In this document: positions 33,691 to 45,563 of the stretch, one piece after another
How the letters are laid out: the number at the start of each line of letters is the position of its first letter
Numbering within the stretch: position 1 is the first letter of the stretch
Source: Haliclona indistincta
Lineage: Eukaryota > Porifera > Demospongiae > Haplosclerida > Chalinidae
DNA: 64,000 nucleotides
Direction: 5' to 3'
Assembly (NCBI GenBank): GCA_964017065.1
Contig: OZ024790.1
Span: 1,544,631-1,608,630 of the forward strand
Made by a program: the position numbers and the translations under genes
The notes under the pieces: generated by a model
The model's database searches: none
What the model was told of the DNA's origin: nothing
What the model saw: only the letters and a program-made list of their open reading frames with translations

Positions 33691-36360
33691 ATGGTGGGCC
33701 TTGTGGGCTATAGATCTAATTGTAAATAAACCGGGGTATGTTGTGAATGAAGAGTTAGCTTGTTGTTTTCAGTGACAAGTATTAAAAGTGTGTGTGCAAA
33801 AGTTCAAACCGAAAAGTATCCTAGGATAATTTTCGTTGACGGACAATTTCGGCGTGACAAGCTAGCCACTCCCTTTTATAAATCAGGTGATAGTATGAAT
33901 AATAATTAATTCAGTCGTCAGCTGAAATCTTGGTCAAGGCACTACTGTCTGTACGTAGGTGCAGCTACGCCACTGTCAACAGCTGTCATGTTATAGGAGT
34001 CTTTTAAAAGGTTAGCTACTGTAATTATTGATTGTCTATAGTTGGGAATTGCTTAAGCACCCGGCCCTAACTACACAAGTATAGACCGAGGTATAGACAC
34101 TCCTAACCGTGCTACTGTCAGGCTTAGGCATCCAGTGAGCGAATCCTTTTTGTTTGTTGTCCTATGTACGGTATAATCTACAGTGTCCTGGCTACATCTC
34201 GACCGTTCTGAGCGAAAATCAGTGTAGCACTTACTGTAGACCACACCCACATAGGCGTGTCTATGAGAACTTATGTGCTGAAGAGCCTGATCTACGATGG
34301 ATTTAGCCTTGTTCCCAGGCTTTCGTGGGTCTGTGTGGGTAGTGGAGGAGAGTTTGGTATCCACTGTCAGCGTACATGCAATTGGTTTTATTCAAGACGT
34401 AGAAACTTGACATCCTGTTGCAACAGTGGGCGTGTCTACTTTTGTCGAGTCCGGCTTCTTCTGCTAACAATAATTTACTTGCGAGCAAGGAGCGTTGTAA
34501 CTGACATTCTTCTTCGGCGATGAAATCGCTGTTATCCGTTCGCAAACGCTAGCTTAGTTAAAACATCTGGTGTAAGTCAACGCCTAGCGCTACAAGTGAC
34601 CATCCTCACGTTAAGCTCAAACGCTTCCATAGTTCATTGATCATTGTGGTTTAAGCGCCGACACAGTCTGAGGCACCTAATCTCGATCTCTTGACTTTGT
34701 ACAATTGTGGGCTGTGCCTGGCGATGATGTAAGTAACCCAGACTTATACGAATAATAATCGGGAGCCTTGGAATTCAAAGGAAAACTAGCGCATGCGCGA
34801 GCAGTGGATACGAGGCTCTCCTCTGTCACACACCTCCTGGAGAGCCTATGCACAAGGCTATGACGGATCGCGATCGATCGATTGCAGAATTGCACCAGCA
34901 CTTCACCTAGGCTTATCTATACGTGTTAGCTGTCTATGCAGCAATTGCTATGCTGGTCAACGGTGTACTTTGTGTTTTTCAGTTGTCTACAATTATTTTT
35001 GGACTGCATTTGTTGTAGAGAAGCGACCTGTCTTTACCATGATTGATGATAACCTCCAGCATTTGGTAGAATTTTCCATAGTTGCTACATTATCAGAACA
35101 AGCTGTATGGCTGCCGTGCGTGCATGTATTACTTCCAGTGATGTCATTATTAATAGTCTATGAGTATCGAGTGTAAAGATATACAATAGAATCACCCAGA
35201 ATCAAGCTATAACCGATATGTACTGTACTCTGCAATCACGGAGAGCCGCATAGGAGTTTGTTGTGAGGTGGGAGGGATCGGCCAGAGGGCAATTTATTTT
35301 GGCACTATATTATGGCAAAAACCTCGCTCTTGACGGTAGAAGCATATTTAATTTACAGAAAATGGCACAACTAATTAAATATTTGCCTTTCTGTAACTCA
35401 CAGACTGAGACCTTGATGCAAAATCTGATGCATGAGAAAATATTATTATTCCTTGTATGCTCAAAATCATGTATGCCATTTTTGTGGGTGTGACTTGCTC
35501 AGGAAAAAAATGCAATTTTTACTGAATGGCCTAAGTTTGCTCGGCCCACAAGACGAATGGTGACTTTCATGGACAATCTATGTGATTAGAGCGCCCTTGA
35601 TTTGCCCAGAGAGAGAAACCAAAATTCTGATGTTTGCTATGTGGAGCCTTAAATTTGATTACCTTCAGCCCCTTGGCTAATAGGAATTAACGGTAAACAA
35701 GACGGTAGTTACAATACAATGAACTAGCATTCAAATGTTCATCTATCTGGTGGTGAATTATACAAATCTAGAGCACTTAAATCTGTCAAACCTGTCAGAG
35801 TTTTATTTGAAGAATGCATTCTGGCCACTGAAGCATTAGAGGCACCGCCATAATAGCAAAAGTAGACTTAGCTAAATTTTCTTTGATCTGCAAAAATAGC
35901 TTGCCATTTGTACTTGAGGACATTGTGTTTCTCACAAAGACACTTTCTTCTAACTTCTCGCTATTGAATATTCTTCTGAAAACTGTGTATTACAACTCAC
36001 TGCATGCCAGCAACATATGAGGCACACTTGTATAACTGTATAAGAATGTCATTGTGAATCATATTCGCTGTCTTGCAATATTAGATCAACTACACCTACC
36101 GCTGGTTACAGGAAATGCACGAGGCGGTTGATAATAATTAGACGCTGAGGCATCTAATTAATTAACTGCCAAGTGTATATCCGGTAACCCAAGGTAGGTG
36201 GAGTTTATCTGTTTTGTACTACAATGCGTGGGTGTCTACGCATGCACATTCAGCACGTTCTTTTATATTTCGTTCAACTATTTTTTGCAGGTTTTAGAGC
36301 ATTTCATAGAAAATCTTTAGCGCATACCTAAGAAAATTTGTAAAAACAACCGAACTTTGA
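33691..36360. other. Long intergenic region, no gene seen
   Basis: Several short open frames (for example 34071-34545 minus and 34793-35176 plus) show no recognisable motif, no conserved splice structure and no similarity to neighbours. CTTGTTCCCAGGCTTTCGTG at about 34310 is reminiscent of repeat termini, but no partner was found. Confidence 0.4.
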
Positions 36361-36367
36361 TAATGCG

Positions 36368-36560
36368 TGCCTAAATTTAGGCACAATATTATGCCTAAAT
36401 TTAGCCATTTTTGCCTAAATTCATGCAATTTACCACTCAATTATTTTTAGCAATAATTATAGGACCGTATGCCTAAATTTAGGCACACTTCCCTAAATTT
36501 AGGTTTACATGCGTAAATTCGGGCATCCCTGCCTAAATTTAGGCATGCTTACCTAAACTT
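36368..36560. repeat. Array of a 14-bp palindrome GCCTAAATTTAGGC
   Basis: At least seven full or near copies of GCCTAAATTTAGGC or its half CCTAAATTTAGG, spaced about 20-35 bp, some degenerate. The spacing is irregular, so it is not a simple microsatellite. Confidence 0.8.
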
Positions 36561-36734
36561 CCAAAGGTTTTAAATGATGGACCGAAGCAACAACGGGATT
36601 TAGATTGCCACGGGAATTGTTGTATAAAGGTCCTGAGCGCGTAGCGCAAGGGTGTCTATTTCAGTAGTTAAGGCGTTCTAAATCCAATGATTCATCGTCT
36701 AAGGTATTTATACTGCAGCTACATGGCAACAATA

Positions 36735-37735
36735 AACCGTTGCTATGATCAGTGTTTCTGGAAAACTAAAGCAGCCAACAGAACGATGCTAGCAGTATAG
36801 CAAATGCGTCTTGATAGCTACTCATATCATGAAATTTAACGGGCTGGCTTGCTCGCTAGAAAACAAGAGACGCGGTCCATGACCGATATGTTTATTCTTA
36901 AAACTCATCAGTGAAGACTTGAGTGAGCTCAAAATTCCAGAAATGCAAGTTTCAACAGAGCTACAATCTAGCAACAGAGCGATTTTTCGCTAGCGCACCT
37001 AGAAAGCACTGCTGCCCGTTGAGCAAAATGAATTTCCCCGTTTTTCTTAGCAGTGTGGCGTTTATTTATAAAAAATCTTTCTGTTATGCCAGTGTGCGAT
37101 GGCAAAATTTTATGCCAATATACGTGTTAGCAAGGGCATTGTCATTGTTGGAATGCTAGCTGAGTGTACAGTTGCTATTGGCTGTGGTTTGTCGTGTAAA
37201 CAGTTGTTGTGTCAGCAACCACACAATTCATAGCAACTGCACCATGATTACTAGTTGCCACGGCCAATAGCAACTGTACACTCAGCTAGCATTCCAATAG
37301 TGCTGCCCTAGCCAACACACATTTTGGCATAAAACTTTGCCATTGCACGCTGAATCTGGACATCTTCTTACTCTACGCAATCTGTAACACGTGGGCTATA
37401 CCGTAACAGAACGAATTTTCTAATAAACGGCACATGGCCGAGAAAAACGAGGAAATCTATGCTGCTTGATGCTTTCTAGGTGTGCTAGCGAAAAAAATTG
37501 CTCTGGTACTAAATTGTAACTTTGCTGAAACTTGTTTATAGAATCTTGAGCTCACTCAAGTCTTCACTGATGAGTTTTATGAATAAACATGTCGATCATG
37601 GACTGTATCTCTCTGTTTTCTTGCGAACAAGCCAGTCTGTTAAATTTCATGATACGAGTAGCTATCAAGACGCACTTGCTCTACTGCTAGTATCACTCTG
37701 TTGGCTGCTTTAGTCTTCCACCATAGCAATGTGCA
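36735..37735. mobile_element. 1-kb foldback element
   Basis: Arms of about 420-480 bp (outer AAACTAAAGCAGCCAACAGA and inverse; ACTCATCAGTGAAGACTTGA and inverse; inner GAATGCTAGCTGAGTGTACA and inverse) around a centre near 37215. Arm identity is clearly below 100 percent, so it is older than the 3-kb palindrome. No coding capacity seen. Confidence 0.8.
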
Positions 37736-37879
37736 GTGCTGTGAATATTAATTAGTTGCGAGCACCCTTGACTAGTCTATCGTTAGTTTTTTCTATTGCA
37801 AGGGTGACCTTCAACCATTCCCCAGAATCTGGGAAATCTGTTCACACTCCAATATTTGTTTGTGATATTAGTCCGTATA

Positions 37880-38352
37880 TCTGTTCCGCGCATTCTAGGA
37901 ATTTGCGCATTCTATAGAACGCGTTGCGCTTTCTAGGAATTCCTAGAATGCGTGTCATTCTATAGAATGGCGGGCATTCTATGCAAAGCGCAACGCATAT
38001 TATAGAATGCGCAGTCTACAGAAAGTGCAAGCGACTTGCTCATTCTGTAGTAACTTACTCCAAAGTGCAGCGCTCACGCTGAGTGAGCGCATGAGTGTTT
38101 GGTAAATTCAGTAAGCGAGTGTAAGTGAGATCTTTAGTGCAAAATAAGTGATGAACTCATCTCTACACTTTAGCGTAGAAATGCTCTCAGACACAACACC
38201 GTGTGTTTCAGTGCTGCACTCCGTCTACAGAATGAGCAAGCCGCTTGCGCTTTTTGTAGACTGCGCATTCTATAGAATGGCATGCATTCTAGGAATTCCT
38301 AGAAAGCGCAAAACATTCTATAGAATGCGAAAATTCCTAGAATGCGCGGAAC
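37880..38352. repeat. Inverted cluster of short palindromes
   Basis: Both sides contain repeats of CTAGGAATTCCTAG and CATTCTATAGAATG joined by GCGC. 37880-38045 and 38222-38352 are inverse to each other, including CTACAGAATGAGCAAG and its mirror. The middle (38046-38221) is unique. This looks like a foldback built from smaller palindromes. Confidence 0.7.
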
Positions 38353-39577
38353 ATATCCACGTCAAAGTGACGTTCTAGGATGCCTACTTTCTGCGTTGTT
38401 ACTTGTAGAAGCATATCTAGTGCTCGAGTATGAGCAGTCTGTCCCATACTGTGTATGGTGACTCTGTGCTGACATGTTTAAAATGCAATCTTTCGTCTCT
38501 TCGAAAACTGAGTACTGGCGCCTACCATGTTGCTGCACTTGTCAGTAGGGTGTCCATAGTGTACAGTAGGTCTTGTATCGCGAATCAGTAGCCAGGCCCG
38601 TGTTTTCATAGCTAGCGCATGCGCACAACTACCCATGCAATAGATACCAGAACTTAATTTTCGCTTTTCCGCTCGTTTTGTTGTGAAAATTAACATCTGC
38701 TAGTCAATCATGTCACCTTTCTATGTTACCTCCTTGTTGGTTTGCATTGTGGCCCGGCAATGGCGCTTTATCCAGGATTTGAATAAGGAGGGTTTTTACA
38801 CCCAGTAATTGTTGGTTATACATATTACAGGCAAAACACACTTATATAGTCACACTGACAATGTGGTTTTTGACAGAATTGATGACTCCAGCCCGGATTT
38901 TACTTTAATTTTAACCTCGTAAATGCTGACCACTTCTATCGTGAATATCTCGTGTGTCTTTTGTGCTACTGGTCTCAAATTTGCGTCCTTTTACGCCAGT
39001 GAGTAGCCGCAATTGCCCACACTCAAGTCGGTCGATATGCCCCTCCCACTTCGAAAGTGAAGCCGATAAAGTGCAGCAACCTCGTCAAATTTTGCTCAAA
39101 GTTAGTACTTTGGGGCTGGCTACTGAAAAGTACATACAAATAGCAGTGGTTTTGGTGAGTGCAAAATGTAGCCCAGATCATAGAGAACGCACAAAAATGT
39201 GTTTTCCGAGCACCCGAAGCCATAAAATGTCCAAATTTTCTTGGCAGCCATTTTGTTTCTCTTAAAATGTTGTGAAATTTGCACTGAAGCCATAGAAAAA
39301 TGCCGAAGCCAATACTTTTGGCGTAGGGGGTGCGCCAAAACCCAGTCAATTTTGGGCGGTTATTTGTATTCTTCAATTTGGCTTAATTTTGGGATATTTT
39401 AGCACTTTTTCATAAAGTTATGCTGTCTGAAGTATGTATGACGCCAAATGGCATCATTGGGGCTTAAAGGGTTAAGAGGGGGTGCTTGAGCACTGAAGCA
39501 CCCTGTTGATACATGCACCCATGCTTGGGCCAGTGACATATGTATGGCTTTCTTCATTATAGGCACCTACTGTATTA
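38353..39577. other. Intergenic upstream of gene E
   Basis: No gene seen. Open frames at 38954-39376 are present on both strands, without motifs. The block shared by the A and B upstream regions is not found before gene E. Confidence 0.4.
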
Positions 39578-42500
39578 ATGTCATTGAAGAATGAATGTGT
39601 GGAGGCTTTCAAGCAAGGGAATAAACAAGATGCTGAGAGACTGCTACCACAAACAGAACAACCAGCTGACATCAGGATAGCGGATTACTATATACAAGGT
39701 GTGAAGTATGCTGGACTACTCTTTCTGTTACACCTGGCAGCTGCCCATGGCTGGATGGATATTGTTATTGAGCTAATAGCAAAGCACAAATGTGACACCC
39801 ACTGTAAGGACTATGATGGGCACACTCCACTACACTATGCTGCAATTTACAATCACCTGAAGGTGGTAAGGTACTTCATCAATGAACAACACTGTGACCC
39901 AATGACTAGAGACGATGATGGCGATACACCACTTCACCATGCTTGTCGTCATAGCAATGTCGACGTCATAAAATACCTACTATCTATTGGGAAAGTGAAC
40001 CCACTGGCTAAGAACAATAATGATGACATTCCAATATTTAGAAAAGGTAATGCAAGACTATCCCTGCTCCACCTGGCAGCTAACAATGGCTGGATGCATA
40101 CCATCATTGACCTAATAACAAAGTACAAGTGTGACACCAACTGTAAGGACTCTCATGGACTCTTTCCACTACACTATGCTGTCATTAACAATCACCTAGA
40201 GGTGGTAAAGTACTTCATCAATGAACAACACTGTGACCCAATGACTAGAGACAATGATGGTAATACACCACTACACTATGCTGCCATCAACAATCACTTG
40301 GAGTTGGTAAGGTACTTCATCAATGAACAACACTGTGACCCAATGACTAGAGACAACGATGGCAATACACCACTACACTATGCTGCCATCAACAATCACT
40401 TTGAGGTGGTCATGTATTTTATCAATGAACAAAACTGCGATCCAAGGGCTAAATACTATGATGGCTGGACACTACTTCACTATACTTGTCGTTGTGGTCA
40501 CCTCAACACCACCAAGTACCTCATCAGTGAAGCAAACTGCAACCCATCATGTGAGAACAGTAATGGTGACACACCACTTCACCTTGCATGCTGCTATAGT
40601 CATACTGACGTTGTCAAATATTTACTATCCACTGGTTCCGTGGACCCACTAGCAAAGAACAAGAATGGCAAGACTCCAATTTATATTGCTAGCAAACATC
40701 ATAACTATGATCTATTGAAACTGTTCGAATCATTTATAGAATGCGAGAGAGACTTTCCAGTGCACACATACACGAAGATCATCTTAACTGGATACAGTGG
40801 AGCTGGCAAGACCACCATATCTCAACTCATTCTCCTCTTAGCTAGTAAACAAGAAACTGGCTTCTTCTCTTGGCTATCATCAGGTCGTGTTATTGATGTA
40901 GAATGCCTCACTGCTGGAATCATACCTCTCCATGTTGAGAGCAAGGCCGACGAGCTTGGTAACATGGTAATATATGATTTCGCAGGACAACAAGAGTATT
41001 ACTCTAGTCATGCTGCTGTTCTGGAACGCATCATGAGAAATTCTGCCGCTATCTTTGTTTGTATCGTAGACCTGAGCCAGTGTATGGACAAGATCAGTGA
41101 GTCCATACACTACTGGATTAGTTTCATAGAGAACGCCTGCAGCTCAGCCCAGGGATCATCACACACCATCATTGTTGGCAGCCATGCTGACCTGGTCAAG
41201 TCGCCACGAGATCTAAAGGAGAAAAGCTCACTAGTGGAGAGCATAGCCGAGAGCAGAGTGAAGCACCTGACGTATGGTGGATTTGCAAAAATGGACTGCC
41301 GAGAGTCAAAAACAAAAGAAGCACGTCATTTCCGTTCTCTTGTCTCAACCAGCCAAACAGCCATACTATCATCCCAGCCCAGCATGAGTCTGTACTGTCA
41401 CGTGTTGTATGCTTTCCTTCGTAAAAAGCTCAAGAAGACAGGCTGCACACTGCTAGAGCTGATGTCTGCCCTAAATTTGGAAAATGATTTTTCATACAAA
41501 TATAATTTACTCACAGACGTACTGACCTTCCTTAGTGATAAAGGCCTAATTTTGTTCATAGAAAATCAGGTGAATCCCCATTTTAGCTGGGTGGTAGTGG
41601 AAAAAGAAATTCTGCTAAGGGACGTTTGTGGAAAGCTGTTTGCTCCAAAACATTTCAAGCAATATGTTAAAATTGCCAGTAACACTGGTATAGTGCCCAT
41701 CGCGACCCTTGAGGAGTTGTTCCCACAGTACAGCTCAGATATGCTTGTCGGGTGTCTCGAGAGTATGGAATTCTGTCATCCAGTGGACCTCTCTACACTT
41801 CAAGCCACTAACCTCAAAGCTACTTTGTCGTCCCCTCCATCGGGAGCGAACCATCTCTTCTTCCCAAGTCTTGTTAAAGAGCATCGACCTGGTGACCTCC
41901 CCTCCCCAAGGTTTGGCTGGTGTCTGGGGTGCAGTGACCCTCACCAGTTTTTCAGCAATCGCTTTATGCACATTCTTCTTCTTCGACTAGCTTTCACATT
42001 TCCTTTAGCAAGCAAGGAACGTTCACTTCCTCCCATTCTACATGGTCTTGAGCGTCAATGTAAGGTGTGGCAAAATGGAATCTGTTGGACAAATGACTGT
42101 GGAGTGTCCACTATAGTAGAGATTATAGACCTCAATCGTTGGGTTATTTTGCTGGTGTCTGAGAAGACCAGAGAAGCAGCACAGACCTGCAGCAGTGTCA
42201 TCAGGATGATCCTCGACCTCCAACACCAGCTGTGTAGTGCTGTCACCACATGTGAATGTCTCATCTCTCCCTCTCTACTCGACCGCTATCCCTTTGATGC
42301 CTTGCCCGATACTGAACTATTTGATCTACCTACAGCAGCTAGGTCAATGCTTCTTCATCGCAAGTTTCTCTTGGACCGAAACAAAGGAACAAACATGTTC
42401 TCAACTGATGATGCTCTATCAAGCGAACCTTTCTACCTCTTGCAACCCACCTCTGTGTGCCAACTCTTCAACCAAAGTATGGCTAGCCAGCCTGTTCCTG

Positions 42501-44433
42501 ATCCTCTCCTCCAGGAGGTACTCAGCTACTGCCAGCTGCCCTACCAGAAGCCACGAGACCTCAATGAGCTCCGAGAATGTATCAACAAACACAGCATATT
42601 TGCTGGTAGAAACCCTCTGGTGAGTTGCAGTGTGCAGACTGTACTGTAGCATGTGATGGTATGTTTCTCTGGTGTGTACAGGAGGTAGCTGTACTGAAGG
42701 AGGTGGACATCATCAGTCACACAGCTACTGATACACAGCTACCCACAGCTACTGCTACACAGCTACCCACAGCTACTGCTACACAGCTACCCACAGCTAG
42801 TGCTACACAGCTACCCACAGCTACTGATACACAGCTACCCACAGCTACTGCTACACAGCTACCCACAGCTAGTGCTACACTGCTACCCACAGCTACTGAT
42901 ACACAGCTACCCACAGCTAGTGCTACACAGCTACCCACAGCTGCTGGTGTTGGTGATGACACCTCTAAAACACTCAGTGAGTATAGTTAGGGACACATGT
43001 AGGAGATACAAAGCTGCATGTGTTCAAACACTGATATGCATGACACTTTGTACCACTCTGCATGGGCTATCAAAGGCGTCATCCGTTCTATAATTTCCAT
43101 AGTGCGAACGGTTGGAAATATAGCACAGGCAGGGAAGTTATAGCCCGGGTACGAAGATCCAGCGACAACAGCAGGTAGTCGTGCTACAAAAAAAACACTG
43201 TCTGCTCATGCGATACAGAAATTATTGTGCTCAGGGTGTTTGTCTCAAGTCTGATACAAAACGAGGTGAAGCCGAGTGCTGTATCACCATCTCAACCGCA
43301 CCTCTCATGTAATACTTCCTCTATTGCACTCGTAGCAGTGCTTAAAGTAGTTAACAGCATTGCATCAGTAGCTATAATAGTAAAGGTTGGTCAGAAACTG
43401 GTCAGAAATGTGGCAAATCTGCATGGAAACAGAGATTAATGTTTTTTTGGATAGCCTACTAGTAGCATCTTTAAACAAGCAGTTCCCGGAATGAATCCTG
43501 ATTCCACAATCTACTGTCAAACGAATTAAGCTTCAATGCCATTTTGTGATGTCACAACATCATGCTCATCACCAATCGCGATCATAATGCAACAGTCTGC
43601 AAGCCAGCACTTGTAGCCAATGCTGTAGAGGATGTGTGGTCTATTATAGTCAGTAATGTTTTGTGAATTATATTACTATTCTCTTTATGTGCAAGCATCG
43701 TTGGCCAGTGCATGGGAAATTTCTATCGTCTTAAGTTTATGTTGTAGCACTTTGCTTCTCAAAATAAATTTTCTATTGAATGTGAAAATTTTAGTAATCA
43801 ATACGCATTGTGATCGTTAAAATTGCTATAGTCCTGTCAAAATTTATATGTATTGTGAGGTACAATGTACAGTATTTTATATTATCATGACAATGCATGT
43901 TTCTTTTCATTTAGCCAGTACAGTCTCTGCCTCATCAGCCGCTACTACACCTCAATCACCTCCTCCAACCGGTAAGATGTCATGTTTGACACAGATTGTT
44001 TGATGATGGTCTATTTTCAAGTAGTCTCTGTCTCAGCATCAGTCACTGCTCAGTCTTCCTCCATCACTCCTCCTCCAACTAGTGAGCTAACAGTTGGTAC
44101 ATGTAAAGATGTCAGTGGTATTGTATTCTGTTTGTCTGTGCAGGCACTGATACAGTATCACAGTTCCAGTTTATGGAATCAGTAGCTAGCAAGATACCTG
44201 CTAAGTGGAGGAGAGTGGGTGTGTCTCTTGGGATCAGTATGGGTGTTCTAGATGGCATTGAGAAGCATCGCCTTGCCGATCCTCTTGACTGCTTTAGTGA
44301 TGTGTTCACATACTGGCAGCAGCAGTCTACTCCACAGAGCCCGGCCAACTGGACCACTCTTGTGACTGTGCTACGATCTAACTATGTAGGAGAAGAGGAA
44401 CTGAGTGACACTATTCAGAATACATTTATGTGA
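39578..44433 (+). CDS. Gene E: ankyrin-Roc-COR-Death protein, intact
   Basis: Exons: 39578-42619, 42682-42976, 43915-43971, 44025-44081 and 44144-44433, exactly 1247 codons (1246 residues). About ten ankyrin repeats (residues 45-390) include a tandem pair of almost identical NTPLHYAAINNH units at 40260-40400. The Roc P-loop GYSGAGKTT lies near residue 405, followed by DFAGQQE and GSHADL, then COR to residue 1014. Exon 2 has about nine TAT(A/D/S)TQLP repeats, the longest linker in the cluster. Exons 3 and 4 are Ser/Thr/Pro-rich. The last exon has the same Death type as A and B (FMESVASKIPAKWRRVGV ... SDTIQNTFM). The exon 4 donor is preceded by A instead of the G seen in A and B. Intron 2 is long (938 bp) and related to sequence downstream of gene C. 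Confidence 0.92.
42716..42940 (+). repeat. 24-bp coding minisatellite in the gene E linker
   Basis: About nine units of GCTACTG(A/C)TACACAGCTACC type encoding TATATQLP variants; homologous to the six-unit array in gene C. Confidence 0.9.
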
Positions 44434-45563
44434 ATGTAGTAAACAAGTTATATTGCATTTCTTTCTAAAAATCATTTAGACACTGTCACACATTGCAAAC
44501 TCATCAATATTATTTTCAAATTGCATGAACAGAGCTGGACTTTTATTGCACTTGTGATGCAAAGTGAAGCCACAAATTGTTACAAATAATTATTACGTAT
44601 AATGTACGTACATTGGGCAGTTTCTAACAAAACACTTGATTTAAAGGGAGAGCAGTGTATTCGATAACAGACATCAGGCTCAAATTAGACCCATTACCTT
44701 ACATGGCAATTATTAATAAACAATAGCAACCACAGTGTCGCAATGTCAGTGACACAAACAACTGAAGAAGAAAGAGTGTGTAAAGCATTTAAACGAGGAA
44801 TGCTCAGAAACTACTACCACAAATTGAACGACCAGCTGACATCAATTAAGACAATGACAAAGGGATATCGAGTATGTGTCAAATGGTCTTTCTGACTCAA
44901 CACTATAGTCTCTACATCATACTGTGTTAATAAAATATGAATAATATTGAATTGATTGCTTCAAAAAAAGATAATTACAGCTCTATAATTATTATCAACT
45001 ATCACGGGAACAGTGTTGCATGCAGTTACATCCATATCAATGCAGCACTAAGAATGAAGCTAATGAAAATGTGTTGTTTCAAGTATCTGGTGCTAGTTGT
45101 CCCATAATCAAACCACACTCATCACTCACCAACACTAGAACCTCACTAATTTTATGCATTACCTGACCAGCAGAGGATTAGCAGATTTTTTACTTTTTGC
45201 TACATGTGTTTGGTAGCTTTTTCATTGCTGTGTAGAAAGTAAGTAGTAGAATACACACAAGTATTGTGCAAGCATTTTGTTTTCAATTTTTCATCATGAT
45301 CATCACGGGACAAAAAATAATTTATCTTTCATGTACACAAAGTGCAGTAATAATATTATAATAATGATGCATTTATAATATCATGTAGCTATATACAGCT
45401 GTTGTTGTGCACTGTGTAATGTGTTTGTCATAATACTCCTTTGAACTGTTTCGGTTTTGATATTGTGAATTCTTAGTTGAATAACATGACAGAAATCAAC
45501 CAACACTGAGCATTATAAACAGCTCCAGCTTTTACGCAATTCTAACAAGATCATTTTAACTCA
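44434..45563. other. Intergenic with a broken paralogue start
   Basis: Contains the fragment at 44743-44900. The remainder, 44901-45563, is AT-rich with nothing recognisable apart from the 5' side of the transporter gene. Confidence 0.5.
44743..44900 (+). pseudogene. 5' fragment of another ankyrin-Roc-COR-Death paralogue
   Basis: ATGTCAGTGACACAAACAAC leads to codons for RVCKAFKRG, then frame is lost by small deletions, while CTACTACCACAAATTGAACG and CCAGCTGACATCA still match the N-terminal coding of genes A-E. No ankyrin coding follows. Confidence 0.75.

Noticed and set aside
33691..35493. Several frames of 60-130 codons on both strands
   Set aside because: No motif, no paralogue, no consistent splice sites; length is expected by chance.
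42717..42962. Minus-strand Val/Ala-rich frame opposite the gene E linker
   Set aside because: Antisense of the 24-bp coding minisatellite.
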